Below, piece after piece: positions 15,335 to 24,619 of a stretch of DNA of 64,000 bases. Source of the stretch: JAAFIP01 sp043766985 (GTDB taxonomy: Bacteria; Pseudomonadota; Gammaproteobacteria; Burkholderiales; Burkholderiaceae_C); contig JAYUHM010000092.1 in assembly GCA_043766985.1 (NCBI GenBank), positions 1 to 64,000 on the forward strand, written 5' to 3'. Both the position numbers and the translations under genes were made by a program. Numbering within the stretch: position 1 is the first letter of the stretch; each line of letters begins with the position of its first letter. Under the pieces are notes generated by a model, which was given only the letters and a program-made list of their open reading frames with translations, had not been told where the DNA came from and ran no database searches.

Positions 15335-16516
15335 TTGTCTAACGCCCTAAACATTTCGAAAGCCCGAAGCACTCACCTGTTGTGGGCGCTGTTGTTTGGT
15401 AATTTTGTGATTGGCACCGGGGTGATGTTGGTGCCCGGCACGCTCAACAATATCAGCAGCTCGTTGAACGTGAGTGTAGCCAGCGCGGGGCAAATTATCA
15501 CGGCGGGCGCGGCGTTAATGTGCATCAGTGCGCCCCTGCTGGCGGCACTGGTAGGCGGCTGGGACCGCCGCAAGCTGCTGGCGGGCTCTTTGCTGTGGTA
15601 CGGCCTGTTGCACGCGGCCTGTGTAGCCGCCACAAGCTATGGCGGACTGATGGCGCTAAGGGTAGCGGCAATGATTGCACCGGCCATTTTTACCCCGCAG
15701 GCGGCTGCGGTAGCGGGGCTATTGGTACCGCCTGAGCAACGCGGCAAGGCCATTACCATGGTTTTTTTGGGTTGGTCCGTTGCCTCGGTGGTGGGCGCTC
15801 CTTTAGGCGCATGGATAGGCGGCACGCTGGGCTGGCGCGCTGCATTTGCTTTGCTGGCGCTGCTGGCATTTTTGTCTGCGGTGTGGGTATGGCGCGTGTT
15901 GCCCAGTGGTGTGCGCCCGCCGGCGCTCAGCGCTCAGCTGTGGCGCGAGACCTTGTCGTCCAAAGTGCTGCTGTCGGCGGTAGCCGTTACGGCTATTTCG
16001 TCGGCCGGGCAGTTTGTGCTGTTTGCTTACCAGGCGCCATTTTTGGTAGCCCAAGTGCAGGCAACACCCAGCATGGTTGCGCTTTACTTCACCGTGTTTG
16101 GGGCTTTTGGGTTTATCGGCAACCTCGTCATCTCGCGCCATGTGGACCGCCTGGGGCCACCCCGGGCGGTGCTGATAGCCCTCGCCTGCATGGCGCTGAG
16201 CTTGCTTTTGTGGCCGCTGGGCACCAGTTTGGCTTTGCTGTGTTTGGTCTCGGTGCCCTGGGCCTTGGGTTGCTTTTCCAGCAATTCTGCCCAGCAGGCT
16301 CGGCTGGTAGCCATTGCGCCCGCCGTTGCCAGCGTTAGCATTGCGCTGAACACCTCGGCCATGTATATGGGCCAGGGCTTTGGTTCGGCGTTGGGCGGCT
16401 GGATGATAGCCCGTGACCGCATGGCCGATCTGCACTGGGCAGGTTTTGCCGGCCTGCTGTGCGCCATGGGCGTCAGCGTGTGGGCCAGCAAGTTACAACT
16501 GCGCCCTACAGCTTAG
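15335..16516 (+). CDS. MFS transporter, drug:H+ antiporter-1 type
   Basis: A 393-residue inner-membrane protein with about 12 hydrophobic segments. Family marks are the loop GGWDRRKLLAGSLLWYG between helices 2 and 3, PEQRGKAITMVFLGWSVASV in helix 4-5, and GAPLGAWIGGTLGWRAAFAL, typical of AraJ/YdhP-like sugar or drug exporters. The start appears to be TTG, since no ATG or GTG lies at a suitable position, and no ribosome site is clear. The 3' end overlaps the convergent FimV-like gene by 11 bases. Substrate unknown. Confidence 0.82.
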   Translation: MSNALNISKARSTHLLWALLFGNFVIGTGVMLVPGTLNNISSSLNVSVASAGQIITAGAALMCISAPLLAALVGGWDRRKLLAGSLLWYGLLHAACVAATSYGGLMALRVAAMIAPAIFTPQAAAVAGLLVPPEQRGKAITMVFLGWSVASVVGAPLGAWIGGTLGWRAAFALLALLAFLSAVWVWRVLPSGVRPPALSAQLWRETLSSKVLLSAVAVTAISSAGQFVLFAYQAPFLVAQVQATPSMVALYFTVFGAFGFIGNLVISRHVDRLGPPRAVLIALACMALSLLLWPLGTSLALLCLVSVPWALGCFSSNSAQQARLVAIAPAVASVSIALNTSAMYMGQGFGSALGGWMIARDRMADLHWAGFAGLLCAMGVSVWASKLQLRPTA

Positions 16517-18857
16517 ACGGCCTGGAAGGCCGGAAGTCGCGCGAGGTGGCGGAGTCAAAGTCAATGCCGTTACCGTCATTGGCCCCTGGGGCGCTGGCTT
16601 TGGGCGCCACAGCGGGTGCCACCGAGGGCGCCTCTTCAAACAGGTCCAACTCAATGTCAACGCCAATGTGCTTGCTTACCAATGGCAGTTTCTTCAAGGC
16701 TTCTTCCCAGTCGTCGCTGGGCTCGCTTTGTAGCGCGGCATTGGCGCCTAATGCCGGCACTACTGCGGTAGACAGTGGCTGCAGCTCGGTAGAGGCGTAT
16801 CGACCACGTGCAGCGCGCGGGGCACCAGCGGCAGCGTTGCTATCGTCAGAGGAAAGCGAGATGTCTGGCGGCTGCGTCATGTCGAAGTCGACTTGCATCC
16901 CACCCACGTCGTCTTCGTTTTCGCACACGTCTTTGGCCACTGCGTAGAGCAGCATCAGCTCACGGTAGGCGAGCAGGTCAAAGGGCTGGTTGTCGCGGTC
17001 AGGCTTGCGAAAGATCGACTCTTCAATCACTTCCAGCACTTTGACGTTGGGCCACAATACCGTAATGCGCTCCATGGCCGACGCATAGTCTTCCAGCCCG
17101 CGGCTGTTTAGCCCGTACTTTGCATACTCAGGCACTTGGGCGTTGAACACGCGGTTGAACTCTTCGCGCAGCGTAGCAAAGTCTTCTTGCATCCCCACCT
17201 TATGGTAGATGTCAAACAAATCAAGGTAGGCTAAAGCACTGGTTTCAACATTTTCACCAATGTGGTTTTGCAAAATGTCGATGGCCTGTGCGTGCTGGCC
17301 CAGCGACATGAAAAAGTCCGCCTGTTGCTGAATATCAAATAACTCTTCGGCATTGACCGGGCGCAAGCCAGCCACCGCACTGGGTTCAAATCCGCTGGGC
17401 GAGTCGCCACTGCGCCGCGCACTTGGCACGGTTCTGCGCTCAGCCACCGATGCCAGCAGCTCGGGACTGGGGTGCCTTGACTGCATATCCAGCCCGCGCT
17501 GCATGCTGGTGCGAGCCATAGCGGCGGGCGCTGCGGACAGCGGCATAGGTGCCGATGGCGGTGTCACCAGCTGCGATGCGGCTACAAAACCCAACTCGCG
17601 TTCACGGTCTCGCTCCGCGTCTTCGGCGGCGCTGAACGCTTGGCTGTTAGAACGGGCGGGTGGCGACTTCTTGCCGTCGGTGCTTACACTGCTGGTTTTT
17701 GGGCTTTGTGCACTACCCCACCATGGCGCACTTGCGCTGCGGCTGCGCTGCCATGCCCACGCTGCAAAAGCCAGCGCAGCCAAGGCCAAAGCGCCCAAGG
17801 CGTAGACGAAAGGGTTGGCATACTGGCCGCGCTGCGCCTGCACCAAATCGCTTTTCAGGGTGCCGAGGTCTTTGGTCTGGCGCTTGGTCAGCTCTGACAT
17901 GGCGCGCACTTCTGTCTCAAGTACTTTAAGGCGCTCGGTGTCCCGCAAAATATCTTCGGGCGATGAATTGATGGCGCGCCAAATGGCCGCAGCCTGGGCG
18001 CGGGTCTGTACATCGTTGGTGGGCAGACTGAGCAGTTCAGCACTGGCACGCAAGCTGGGGTCACGCCCCGAAGAAGGGTCAAGCAAGTCAACCTTGAGCC
18101 GCCCGGTATTGGTTTTGGTGGACGAGCCCAGTGTGGGGCTCATGCCGGTACGCGCTTTGGCCAGCCGCTGCGCTTCGGCCCGCGCAGACAGCGGCGAGGT
18201 GGATGCTTCGACGTCTTTGGTGGCTGCCTCGGCTTGCGCCTTGGCACTGGCAGCCTTGGCCGCTTGGCGCTGCTCTTGCTGCTGGGCCGCGCGCTTGGCA
18301 GCACGCTCTGCACGCCTTGCTGCTGCCTCTGGGTCTACGCTGGCGGCGTTGGGAGGGGCCGCGCTTGGCAAGCGCGCGATGGGCGCGGCCAGCGCAACAA
18401 AAGGCACCACCGGGGCTTGAACCGATGGCGCTGGCTCGCTGGGCGAATCCGACAACAACACGTAGCGCCTACTGACGTTGGAGCCGCAAGCCGAGCGCAC
18501 ATACACCGTCACAAAAGGCTCGTCAATCGCCAAGCTGGAGCGCACGCGCAAACTCAGCTCGGTGGGACTGGTACGCACCGGCGTCACACTGACATTTTGT
18601 GAACCCACCAGGGTATCGCCGTAAAACACTTCGGGGCTGAAGCAGCTGGCCTCAGGGGTGGCTTCTTGTGGCTCGATGGTAGCCAGTATGGAGACGTCCA
18701 GGGGACGGCCCAGCAACGCAGCGCCGCGGCTGCGCCCGAGCGACAGCGCATCAGCAGCCATTGGCCAACACTGCAACACCAAACTCATGGCTACCGCCAA
18801 GCGAATGCCCCCTGCGCGCACGTTGCTGTCGGTTCTAAAAAGTAACGTAGATGTCAT
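16506..18857 (-). CDS. FimV-like polar/peptidoglycan-associated membrane protein
   Basis: A 783-residue protein. A signal-like hydrophobic segment (about residues 18-38) is followed by the FimV N-terminal domain: ALSLGRSRGAALLGRPLDVS, then two Cys (72, 124) and RYVLLSD. After that comes an Ala-rich coiled-coil region (about 170-235), a second coiled coil (300-345), one transmembrane helix at 350-369, and an acidic cytoplasmic part with a TPR-like FimV motif (NAEELFDIQQQADFFMSLGQ) and an acidic tail. FimV proteins organise the cell pole and type IV pilus activity. I do not see the LysM domain that usually follows the N-terminal domain. It is a single leftward gene. Confidence 0.82.
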   Translation of the reverse strand: MTSTLLFRTDSNVRAGGIRLAVAMSLVLQCWPMAADALSLGRSRGAALLGRPLDVSILATIEPQEATPEASCFSPEVFYGDTLVGSQNVSVTPVRTSPTELSLRVRSSLAIDEPFVTVYVRSACGSNVSRRYVLLSDSPSEPAPSVQAPVVPFVALAAPIARLPSAAPPNAASVDPEAAARRAERAAKRAAQQQEQRQAAKAASAKAQAEAATKDVEASTSPLSARAEAQRLAKARTGMSPTLGSSTKTNTGRLKVDLLDPSSGRDPSLRASAELLSLPTNDVQTRAQAAAIWRAINSSPEDILRDTERLKVLETEVRAMSELTKRQTKDLGTLKSDLVQAQRGQYANPFVYALGALALAALAFAAWAWQRSRSASAPWWGSAQSPKTSSVSTDGKKSPPARSNSQAFSAAEDAERDRERELGFVAASQLVTPPSAPMPLSAAPAAMARTSMQRGLDMQSRHPSPELLASVAERRTVPSARRSGDSPSGFEPSAVAGLRPVNAEELFDIQQQADFFMSLGQHAQAIDILQNHIGENVETSALAYLDLFDIYHKVGMQEDFATLREEFNRVFNAQVPEYAKYGLNSRGLEDYASAMERITVLWPNVKVLEVIEESIFRKPDRDNQPFDLLAYRELMLLYAVAKDVCENEDDVGGMQVDFDMTQPPDISLSSDDSNAAAGAPRAARGRYASTELQPLSTAVVPALGANAALQSEPSDDWEEALKKLPLVSKHIGVDIELDLFEEAPSVAPAVAPKASAPGANDGNGIDFDSATSRDFRPSRPSKL

Positions 18858-18917
18858 TAATTGAATTACTTATGCTTACCATATATTCTGACACACTAAA
18901 AACTTGATAATCACGCC

Positions 18918-20438
18918 ATGAAACCCGTATACATAAACACCGCCATCATAGGTACCGGGGCCATGGGGCGCGGTATAGCCCAAATCGCCGCCCAAGCCCA
19001 TAGTGCAGTACTTTTGTATGACACACAACCTGAAGCCGTAAACAATGCCATCGCCGCGCTAAGCAGTGTATGGGATAAACAGGTTGATAAGGGGAAATTA
19101 TCATCCACGCAAGCCGCAGTACTAAAGTCATATTTGGTGCCATGCGCCAAATTGTCTGATTTAGGCCACTGTGACTTGGTAATTGAAGCCATCGTGGAAC
19201 GGCTGGACGTCAAACAGGGCTTGTTCAAGCAGCTTGAGGCAATCGTTTCGCCCATGTGCGTGCTGGCCAGCAACACCTCGTCACTGTCGGTAACAGCCAT
19301 TGCTGCGGGCATGCAGCACCCCGAGCGCTTTGCGGGATACCACTTTTTTAACCCGGTGCCCCTGATGAAAGTCGTCGAGGTGATAGCCGGGCTGAAAACC
19401 GCCCCCGCTGTGTGCGATCAGTTAACCAGCTACGCCAAGCAAATGGGCCACACCCCCGTGCAGGCCGCCGACACGCCTGGCTTTATCGTCAACCACGCGG
19501 GCCGCGCCTACGGCACCGAGGCGCTGCGCATCGTGGGCGAGGGTATTGCCGATTTCGCCACCATTGACGCGATTTTGAAAGACCAGGTGGGCTTCAAGCT
19601 CGGCCCCTTTGAGCTGATGGACCTGACCGCGCTGGACGTGTCGCACCCGGTGATGGAGTCGGTGTACCGCCAGTACTACGACGAGCCACGCTACCGCCCC
19701 AGCGTGATTACCGCCCAGCGTTTGGCAGGCGGCATGCTGGGCAAGAAAACCGGCGCCGGTTTTTACCAATATGTGGACGGAGCCCAGGTAAAGCCGGCAC
19801 AAGATGCTACGCCTTTGGTAGCAGAAATGCCACCCGTTTGGGTTTCGCCGCGCGCCACAAGGCGCTCTGAGCTGTTGCAACTGCTGAAAAATTTGGGCGC
19901 CACTATCGAGACCGGCGCATCACCGTCTTTAAACGCCCTCACTTTGGTAGCGCCCTTGGGTTTTGACGTCACCACGGTTGCGGTGGTAGAGCGCTACGAC
20001 CCTTCCCGCACGGTCGGCATTGACATGCTGTTCGACGACGCCGCCACCAAACGCCGCGTGCTGATGACCAACCCCGCCACCCGCACCGATATGCGGGACG
20101 CGGCGCACGCTCTGTTTGCGCGCGATGGCAAAGCTGTGAGCGTCATCCGCGACAGCGGCGGCTTTGTCACCCAGCGCGTAGTCGCCTGCATCGTCAACAT
20201 TGCCGCCGATATTTGCCAACAGCAAATTTGCAGCCCCGCCGACCTGGAAACTGCCGTTACCTTGGGCTTGGGCTACCCCCACGGCCCCTTGGCACTGGGC
20301 GACCTGCTCGGCCCCACCAATGTGCTGGAAGTGCTGTTTAACATGCAAACCGTGTACGGCGACCCGCGCTACCGCCCTAGCCCGTGGCTGCGCCGCCGCG
20401 GTGCGATAGGCCTGAGCCTGAAACACGTTGAGGCCTAA
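18918..20438 (+). CDS. 3-hydroxyacyl-CoA dehydrogenase (PaaH-type)
   Basis: A 506-residue NAD-dependent dehydrogenase. N-terminal Rossmann motif IGTGAMGRGIAQIAAQ, then the catalytic region HFFNPVPLMKVVEVI with the His-Glu dyad, and NHAGRAYGTEALRIVGEG. Two C-terminal 3HCDH domains follow (QVGFKLGPFELMDLTALD and LGLGYPHGPLALGDLLGP), which is the double C-terminal domain of PaaH-type enzymes and distinguishes it from the fused FadB type. It is 6 bases ahead of an enoyl-CoA hydratase-type gene, so both likely form one pathway step pair, perhaps for aromatic or dicarboxylic CoA esters. No other paa genes are in the window. Confidence 0.88.
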   Translation: MKPVYINTAIIGTGAMGRGIAQIAAQAHSAVLLYDTQPEAVNNAIAALSSVWDKQVDKGKLSSTQAAVLKSYLVPCAKLSDLGHCDLVIEAIVERLDVKQGLFKQLEAIVSPMCVLASNTSSLSVTAIAAGMQHPERFAGYHFFNPVPLMKVVEVIAGLKTAPAVCDQLTSYAKQMGHTPVQAADTPGFIVNHAGRAYGTEALRIVGEGIADFATIDAILKDQVGFKLGPFELMDLTALDVSHPVMESVYRQYYDEPRYRPSVITAQRLAGGMLGKKTGAGFYQYVDGAQVKPAQDATPLVAEMPPVWVSPRATRRSELLQLLKNLGATIETGASPSLNALTLVAPLGFDVTTVAVVERYDPSRTVGIDMLFDDAATKRRVLMTNPATRTDMRDAAHALFARDGKAVSVIRDSGGFVTQRVVACIVNIAADICQQQICSPADLETAVTLGLGYPHGPLALGDLLGPTNVLEVLFNMQTVYGDPRYRPSPWLRRRGAIGLSLKHVEA

Positions 20439-20444
20439 ACCCAG

Positions 20445-21245
20445 ATGGACAACCAAACCAGCGGCGAGCTTAAAAGCAGCACCGTGGGCATCAAGGGTCA
20501 AACCATGGTGCTCACCATCTCTAACCCCACGCTGCGCAATGCGCTGAGCCCCGCCATGTACGCCGCTGGCGTAGAGGCACTGCACTTTGCTGACAGCTCT
20601 GATGAAATTCGCAGCGTGGTGCTGGCCGGCGAAGGCAGCCAATTTTGCGCGGGCGGTAACCTGCAACGCCTGCTAGACAACCGCAGCCAGCCGCGCGACG
20701 TCCAAGCCCAAAGCATTGACGGTCTGCACAGCTGGATAGAGGCCATCCGCAGCTGCCGCAAGCCCGTCATTGCCGCGGTAGAGGGCCCCGCTGCAGGCGC
20801 AGGCTTTTCGCTGTGCCTGGCCTGTGACTTGATCGTGGCCGCGCGCGATGCGGTCTTCGTCATGGCTTACAGCAATGTAGGCCTATCGCCTGACGGCGGC
20901 GCTACCTGGCACTTAAGCCGCATGCTGCCGCGCCAAATTGCCAGCGAGCTGCTGCTGGGCGGAGAGCGCATTAGCGCCGAGCGGCTGCACGCGCTGGGCG
21001 TGGTGAACCGCGTAGTGGACACTGGCAGCGCACTCACCGAAGCGCTACTTGCCGCAGACAAGCTCAACGCCCGCGCACCCAATGCGGTTGCCAGCATCAA
21101 AGAGCTGATCAACGAGGCGCCCCTGCACACCCTGCCCGTACATCTGTCGGCCGAGCGTGACGCTTTTGTAGCCAACTTGCACCACGCCAATGGCGGCGAA
21201 GGCATTAGCGCGTTTCTGGGCAAGCGGCCTGCGGTGTACCGATAA
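20445..21245 (+). CDS. Enoyl-CoA hydratase/isomerase family protein
   Basis: A 266-residue crotonase-fold enzyme. The oxyanion-hole segments are GSQFCAGGNLQRLL and EGPAAGAGFSLCLACDL. The catalytic position reads SPDGGATWHLSR, with Asp where hydratases have Glu; the same pattern occurs in PaaG-like isomerases and Delta3-Delta2 enoyl-CoA isomerases, so isomerase activity may be more likely than hydration. It is co-transcribed with the preceding dehydrogenase. Confidence 0.87.
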   Translation: MDNQTSGELKSSTVGIKGQTMVLTISNPTLRNALSPAMYAAGVEALHFADSSDEIRSVVLAGEGSQFCAGGNLQRLLDNRSQPRDVQAQSIDGLHSWIEAIRSCRKPVIAAVEGPAAGAGFSLCLACDLIVAARDAVFVMAYSNVGLSPDGGATWHLSRMLPRQIASELLLGGERISAERLHALGVVNRVVDTGSALTEALLAADKLNARAPNAVASIKELINEAPLHTLPVHLSAERDAFVANLHHANGGEGISAFLGKRPAVYR

Positions 21246-21249
21246 TTTG

Positions 21250-21284
21250 TGATGCGTACTATGCTTTTCGTAGCTTCTTGTGCC
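21250..21284 (+). repeat. Truncated dispersed repeat, copy 6
   Basis: Left half of the element: TGATGCGTACTATGCTTTTC then GTAGCTTCTTGTGCC. It overlaps the region just before the next gene's ATG. Confidence 0.45.
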
Positions 21285-21285
21285 T

Positions 21286-21792
21286 ATGCTTAAAGGACTT
21301 GGCACCGTTTTGCGCTGGATATTCACGCCCTTCATTGCGCTGCTGCTGGTATTTGAAGAATGGGGCTGGGAGCCGTTGGCAGCGCTGGTTGCCCGCTTGG
21401 CACGGCTCCCACTCTGGGCGCGCACGGAGCGATGGATTGCCAGTTTGCCACGTTGGGGCGCACTCGTCGTCATGGGCGCGCCTACGCTGGCACTGTTTCC
21501 CATCAAGCTATTGGCGCTGTATTTTTTGGGCAATGGCCAGGCTGTCATTGGCACTACGGTGTTGGTGGTAGCCAAATTGGTAGGCACGGCCTTGCTGGCA
21601 CGGCTGTTTCAAATCACCCTGCCCGCCTTGATGCAGTTTGCCTGGTTTGCCAAATGGTACCCGCGCTGGAAAGCCTGGAAAGACGGTTTGATGGCGCAAG
21701 TGCGCGCCACTGCGGTGTGGCGGGCAGGCCGACGCATTAAGTCCATGTTGCGCCGTGCCGCGCGCAGCTTTTGGCGCAATATTGGTAAGTAA
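21286..21792 (+). CDS. Small membrane protein of unknown function
   Basis: A 168-residue protein with hydrophobic segments at about residues 9-22, 60-85 and 88-108 and strongly basic, Trp-rich ends (WFAKWYPRWKAWKDG, RRIKSMLRRAARSFWR). I do not recognise the family. The ATG is chosen; a GTG two codons earlier is possible. The gap to the enoyl-CoA hydratase gene is only about 40 bases but contains a truncated repeat, so an operon is uncertain. Confidence 0.6.
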   Translation: MLKGLGTVLRWIFTPFIALLLVFEEWGWEPLAALVARLARLPLWARTERWIASLPRWGALVVMGAPTLALFPIKLLALYFLGNGQAVIGTTVLVVAKLVGTALLARLFQITLPALMQFAWFAKWYPRWKAWKDGLMAQVRATAVWRAGRRIKSMLRRAARSFWRNIGK

Positions 21793-21793
21793 A

Positions 21794-21850
21794 ACCGCTG
21801 TTAGCCCAATAGAGCATAGCACAAGAAGCTATATTTTTTATAGTGAATAA
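21794..21850 (-). repeat. Dispersed intergenic repeat, copy 7
   Basis: Minus-orientation copy: CGCTGTTAGCCCAATAGAGC, then ATAGCACAAGAAGCTATATT and TTTTATAGTGAA. It lies between convergent genes and TATA...TATAG arms can fold. Confidence 0.75.
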
Positions 21851-21903
21851 CTTGCCCAATTGGTGGTGTCAACTTGGGTGCAACCAGCCCTGGCCCTGCC
21901 CCA

Positions 21904-24231
21904 TTACTTCTTGGGCTTCCAGCGTTTAAGCAGCAGCGCATTGCTCATCACGCTGAGTGAACTCAGGGCCATGGCGGCGCCAGCCATGACGGGGCTCAGG
22001 TAGCCCAGCGCGGCCAGCGGAATGCCTGCCACGTTGTAGGCAAAGGCCCAAAACAGGTTTTGGCGGATTTTGGCGACCGTGCGGTGCGAGATGTCCAGCG
22101 CGGCTGCTACCAGCAATGGGTCGCCGCGCATCAGCGTGATGCCGGCTGCGTGCATGGCAACGTCGGTGCCGTTGCCCATGGCCATGCCCACGTCTGCAGC
22201 AGCCAGCGCGGGGGCGTCGTTCACGCCGTCGCCCACCATGGCTACTGTGTGGCCCCTACGCTTGTCACTTTGTGTAGTGCGCTGCCCCCCATGGGGGCTA
22301 ATTTTTCCAAGGGCGGCCTGTCGAAAAATTGTGTCCCCCTCGTCTTTCAAATGCATCACTATCGCTGCCTTCTCGCCCGGCAGCACCTGGGCCATCACCT
22401 CACCGGCCTCGGGCCGCAGGCCCAGGCGGCGGGCCATCACGTCGGCAGCGCCTTGGTTGTCGCCTGAAATCATCACCGTGCGGATGCCGCGCGCGCGTAG
22501 TGCTGCCAGGGCTTCTTTGGCACCAGGCTTGGGTTCGTCGCCAAAGGCCATTAGCGCGCGTAGCACCACGCCGCTGGCCGTGTGCTCGGCCATGGCCGAC
22601 ACTGTGGCACCCTGCGCTTGCAGCGCCGCAGCCTGCGCGGCCACGGCCTGCATGTCTACGTGAAGTTCATCCATCCAGCGCAGGCTGCCAATTAAAAAAC
22701 TGCGCTCACCCACCTCGCCCTGTGTGCCCCGGCCCGGTACTGCCTGCACATTGGTGGGCACCGTTAGCCCCAAGTTTTTGTCTTTAGCACTGCTAAGCAC
22801 CGCGCGGGCCAGCGGGTGTTCGCTGCCGCTTTGCAGGCTGGCTGCGGCCTGCAAAGCGGCAGCCTCGGGCATGCCGGGCAGGGCCACCAGAGCCGTCAGC
22901 TTGGGGCGGCCCACGGTGAGCGTGCCGGTTTTGTCGAAGGCCACTACGTCTACCTTGTGGGCCAGCTCCAGCGCCTGCGCGTCTTTGATCAAAATACCGT
23001 GCTTGGCGGCCACGCCCGTGCCCGCCATGATGGCCACTGGCGTAGCCAAGCCCAGCGCGCAGGGGCAGGCTATCACCAACACCGCCACGGCGTAAATCAC
23101 CGCTGTTTCAAATGGATGGCCCGTCAGCCACCAGGCCAACAAAGTGCCTAACGCTATTACCAGCACCACGGGTACAAACACGGCGCTTACCTGGTCTACC
23201 AGCCGCTGGATCGGCGCTTTGGCGGCCTGCGCGTCTTCCACCAGCCGAATAATGCGCGACAGCACCGTCTCGCTGCCCACAGCGGCCACCTGCATCACCA
23301 CCCGCCCCTCGCCGTTGATGGAGCCGCCCGTCAGCCTGGCTACCGGGTCGCTACCCGCTTCTTTTGTAACCGGCAGTGGCTCGCCCGTCAGCATGGATTC
23401 GTCCACCTGCGTATGGCCTTCCAGCAGGGTACCGTCTACGGGAAAACGCTCACCGGGTTTGACCACTAGCGTGTCCCCCACCAGCACCTCGGCCACGGGG
23501 ATGTCCTGCTCGCCGTCTTGCCCCAGCCAGTGCGCTACCTCGGGCCGCAGCCCGTGCAGCGCGCGAATGGCCGAGGTGGTTTGCCGCTTGGCCCGCGCCT
23601 CCAGCCACTTACCCAGCAGCACCAAGGTGATCACCACGGCCGAGCCTTCAAAGTACAAATGCACCATGGTGTCAGGCTCAGCGGTTAGCCATAGCCACAT
23701 GGACAGCGCCCAGCCTGCTGTGGTGCCAATAGCCACCAGCAGATCCATATTGCCAGTGAACGCTTTGAGCGCATGCCAGCCCGCCGTGTAAAAGCGCGCA
23801 CCCAAAATAAACTGCACTGGCGTGGCCAGCAGGAACTGCCACAACGGGGGCAGCATCCAGTGTTTGCCCAGCAAATTACCCACCATGGGCAGGGTTAGCG
23901 GGGCCGACAACGCCAAGCCAATGGCCACAGGCATAAAACCGGTCCAAGGGGACGCGTCCACTGCGTCAATGGCCGCACCCGCAGCGCGTGGCTCGTAGCC
24001 TGCGTCGCGCACGGCGCGTCGCAGGCGCGCCTCCATGTCTTCGGCAGGGGCGAAGACCACCCGCGCCGACTCGGTAGCCAGGTTGACAGTGGCGTTTTGT
24101 ACACCGGGCACCTTTTTCAAGGCTTTTTCTACCCGAGCGACGCACGACGCGCAAGTCATTCCACCAATCCCGATGTCCAGCGGCTCACTGGGCACATCAG
24201 GCATAGTAGAAGGCAATAAAACAGCGGTCAT
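21904..24231 (-). CDS. copA: Copper-exporting P1B-type ATPase, with in-frame repeat insertion
   Basis: A 775-residue copper-pump with one N-terminal heavy-metal-binding domain (GMTCASC, Cys27/Cys30), transmembrane segments, the CPC metal-transport motif (VIACPCALGLATP), phosphorylation site DKTGTLT, SEHPLARAV motif and MVGDGVNDAPALAAADVG hinge. Between the ATP-binding part and the hinge, 28 residues (22252-22335) are not found in the family; removing them would restore HLKDEG-HTVAMVGDG. The insertion keeps the frame, so the gene may still work. The start is the ATG giving MTAVLLPSTMPD; an upstream 37-codon extension is not family-like. The gene is divergent from a copZ-like chaperone gene 190 bases away. 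Confidence 0.9.
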   Translation of the reverse strand: MTAVLLPSTMPDVPSEPLDIGIGGMTCASCVARVEKALKKVPGVQNATVNLATESARVVFAPAEDMEARLRRAVRDAGYEPRAAGAAIDAVDASPWTGFMPVAIGLALSAPLTLPMVGNLLGKHWMLPPLWQFLLATPVQFILGARFYTAGWHALKAFTGNMDLLVAIGTTAGWALSMWLWLTAEPDTMVHLYFEGSAVVITLVLLGKWLEARAKRQTTSAIRALHGLRPEVAHWLGQDGEQDIPVAEVLVGDTLVVKPGERFPVDGTLLEGHTQVDESMLTGEPLPVTKEAGSDPVARLTGGSINGEGRVVMQVAAVGSETVLSRIIRLVEDAQAAKAPIQRLVDQVSAVFVPVVLVIALGTLLAWWLTGHPFETAVIYAVAVLVIACPCALGLATPVAIMAGTGVAAKHGILIKDAQALELAHKVDVVAFDKTGTLTVGRPKLTALVALPGMPEAAALQAAASLQSGSEHPLARAVLSSAKDKNLGLTVPTNVQAVPGRGTQGEVGERSFLIGSLRWMDELHVDMQAVAAQAAALQAQGATVSAMAEHTASGVVLRALMAFGDEPKPGAKEALAALRARGIRTVMISGDNQGAADVMARRLGLRPEAGEVMAQVLPGEKAAIVMHLKDEGDTIFRQAALGKISPHGGQRTTQSDKRRGHTVAMVGDGVNDAPALAAADVGMAMGNGTDVAMHAAGITLMRGDPLLVAAALDISHRTVAKIRQNLFWAFAYNVAGIPLAALGYLSPVMAGAAMALSSLSVMSNALLLKRWKPKK
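22252..22335. repeat. 84-bp in-frame insertion inside copA
   Basis: The inserted DNA has internal inverted structure, including CCCCCCATGGGGG, and on the minus strand reads AAGTGACAAGCGTAGGGG on its complement side. It codes 28 residues with no family counterpart, including AALGKISPHGGQ and RTTQSDKRRG. G-runs with a C-run complement and in-frame length suggest a small mobile or REP-like element. I did not find another copy in this window, so its identity as a repeat rests on its composition and my recollection of similar elements in Comamonadaceae. Confidence 0.6.
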
Positions 24232-24421
24232 GTGTATAGATGTATCTTCGCCATGATGGCACGAATAGGCGTTGACCCATATCAAGCTTTCATCAAACAG
24301 TGCAAGGGCAAAGGGGATAGCACTGCCCACACTATGCGCCACCGCGCTATGCTGTGAAGCGTACGCAAACTGCGCACGACGTCAACGCGTGCCACATTTT
24401 ATTGTCAGCGAGGATTTTTCT

Positions 24422-24619
24422 ATGGACCAAAATTTCACTGTTACAGGCATGACCTGCGGGCACTGCGAAAAGGCCGTTACCCGCGCCGTAAAACAACTTG
24501 ACGCGCAAGCCGAGGTTGCCATCGACCGCAGCGCCAACCAGGTACGGGTGAAGTCTGAGCAACCCCGCGATGCGATTGCGCAGGCCATTGCCGACGAGGG
24601 CTACGTAGTGGTAGCGTGA
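24422..24619 (+). CDS. copZ: Heavy-metal-binding (copper chaperone) protein, CopZ-like
   Basis: A 65-residue single HMA-domain protein with MTCGHCEKAV as the Cu(I)-binding CxxC motif (Cys12/Cys15) and the typical alpha-beta pattern ending in AIADEGYVVV. It would carry copper to CopA, whose gene is divergent. AGGA lies 8 bases before the ATG. No CueR-type palindrome that I could trust is seen in the 190-base divergent region. Confidence 0.86.
   Translation: MDQNFTVTGMTCGHCEKAVTRAVKQLDAQAEVAIDRSANQVRVKSEQPRDAIAQAIADEGYVVVA

Noticed and set aside
24232..24342. 37-codon upstream extension of copA
   Set aside because: The added residues do not resemble the P-type ATPase family, and the internal ATG precedes a normal metal-binding domain.
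24232..24421. CueR-type operator between copA and copZ
   Set aside because: I looked for the typical CTTGCC...GGCAAG dyad and found no convincing copy.
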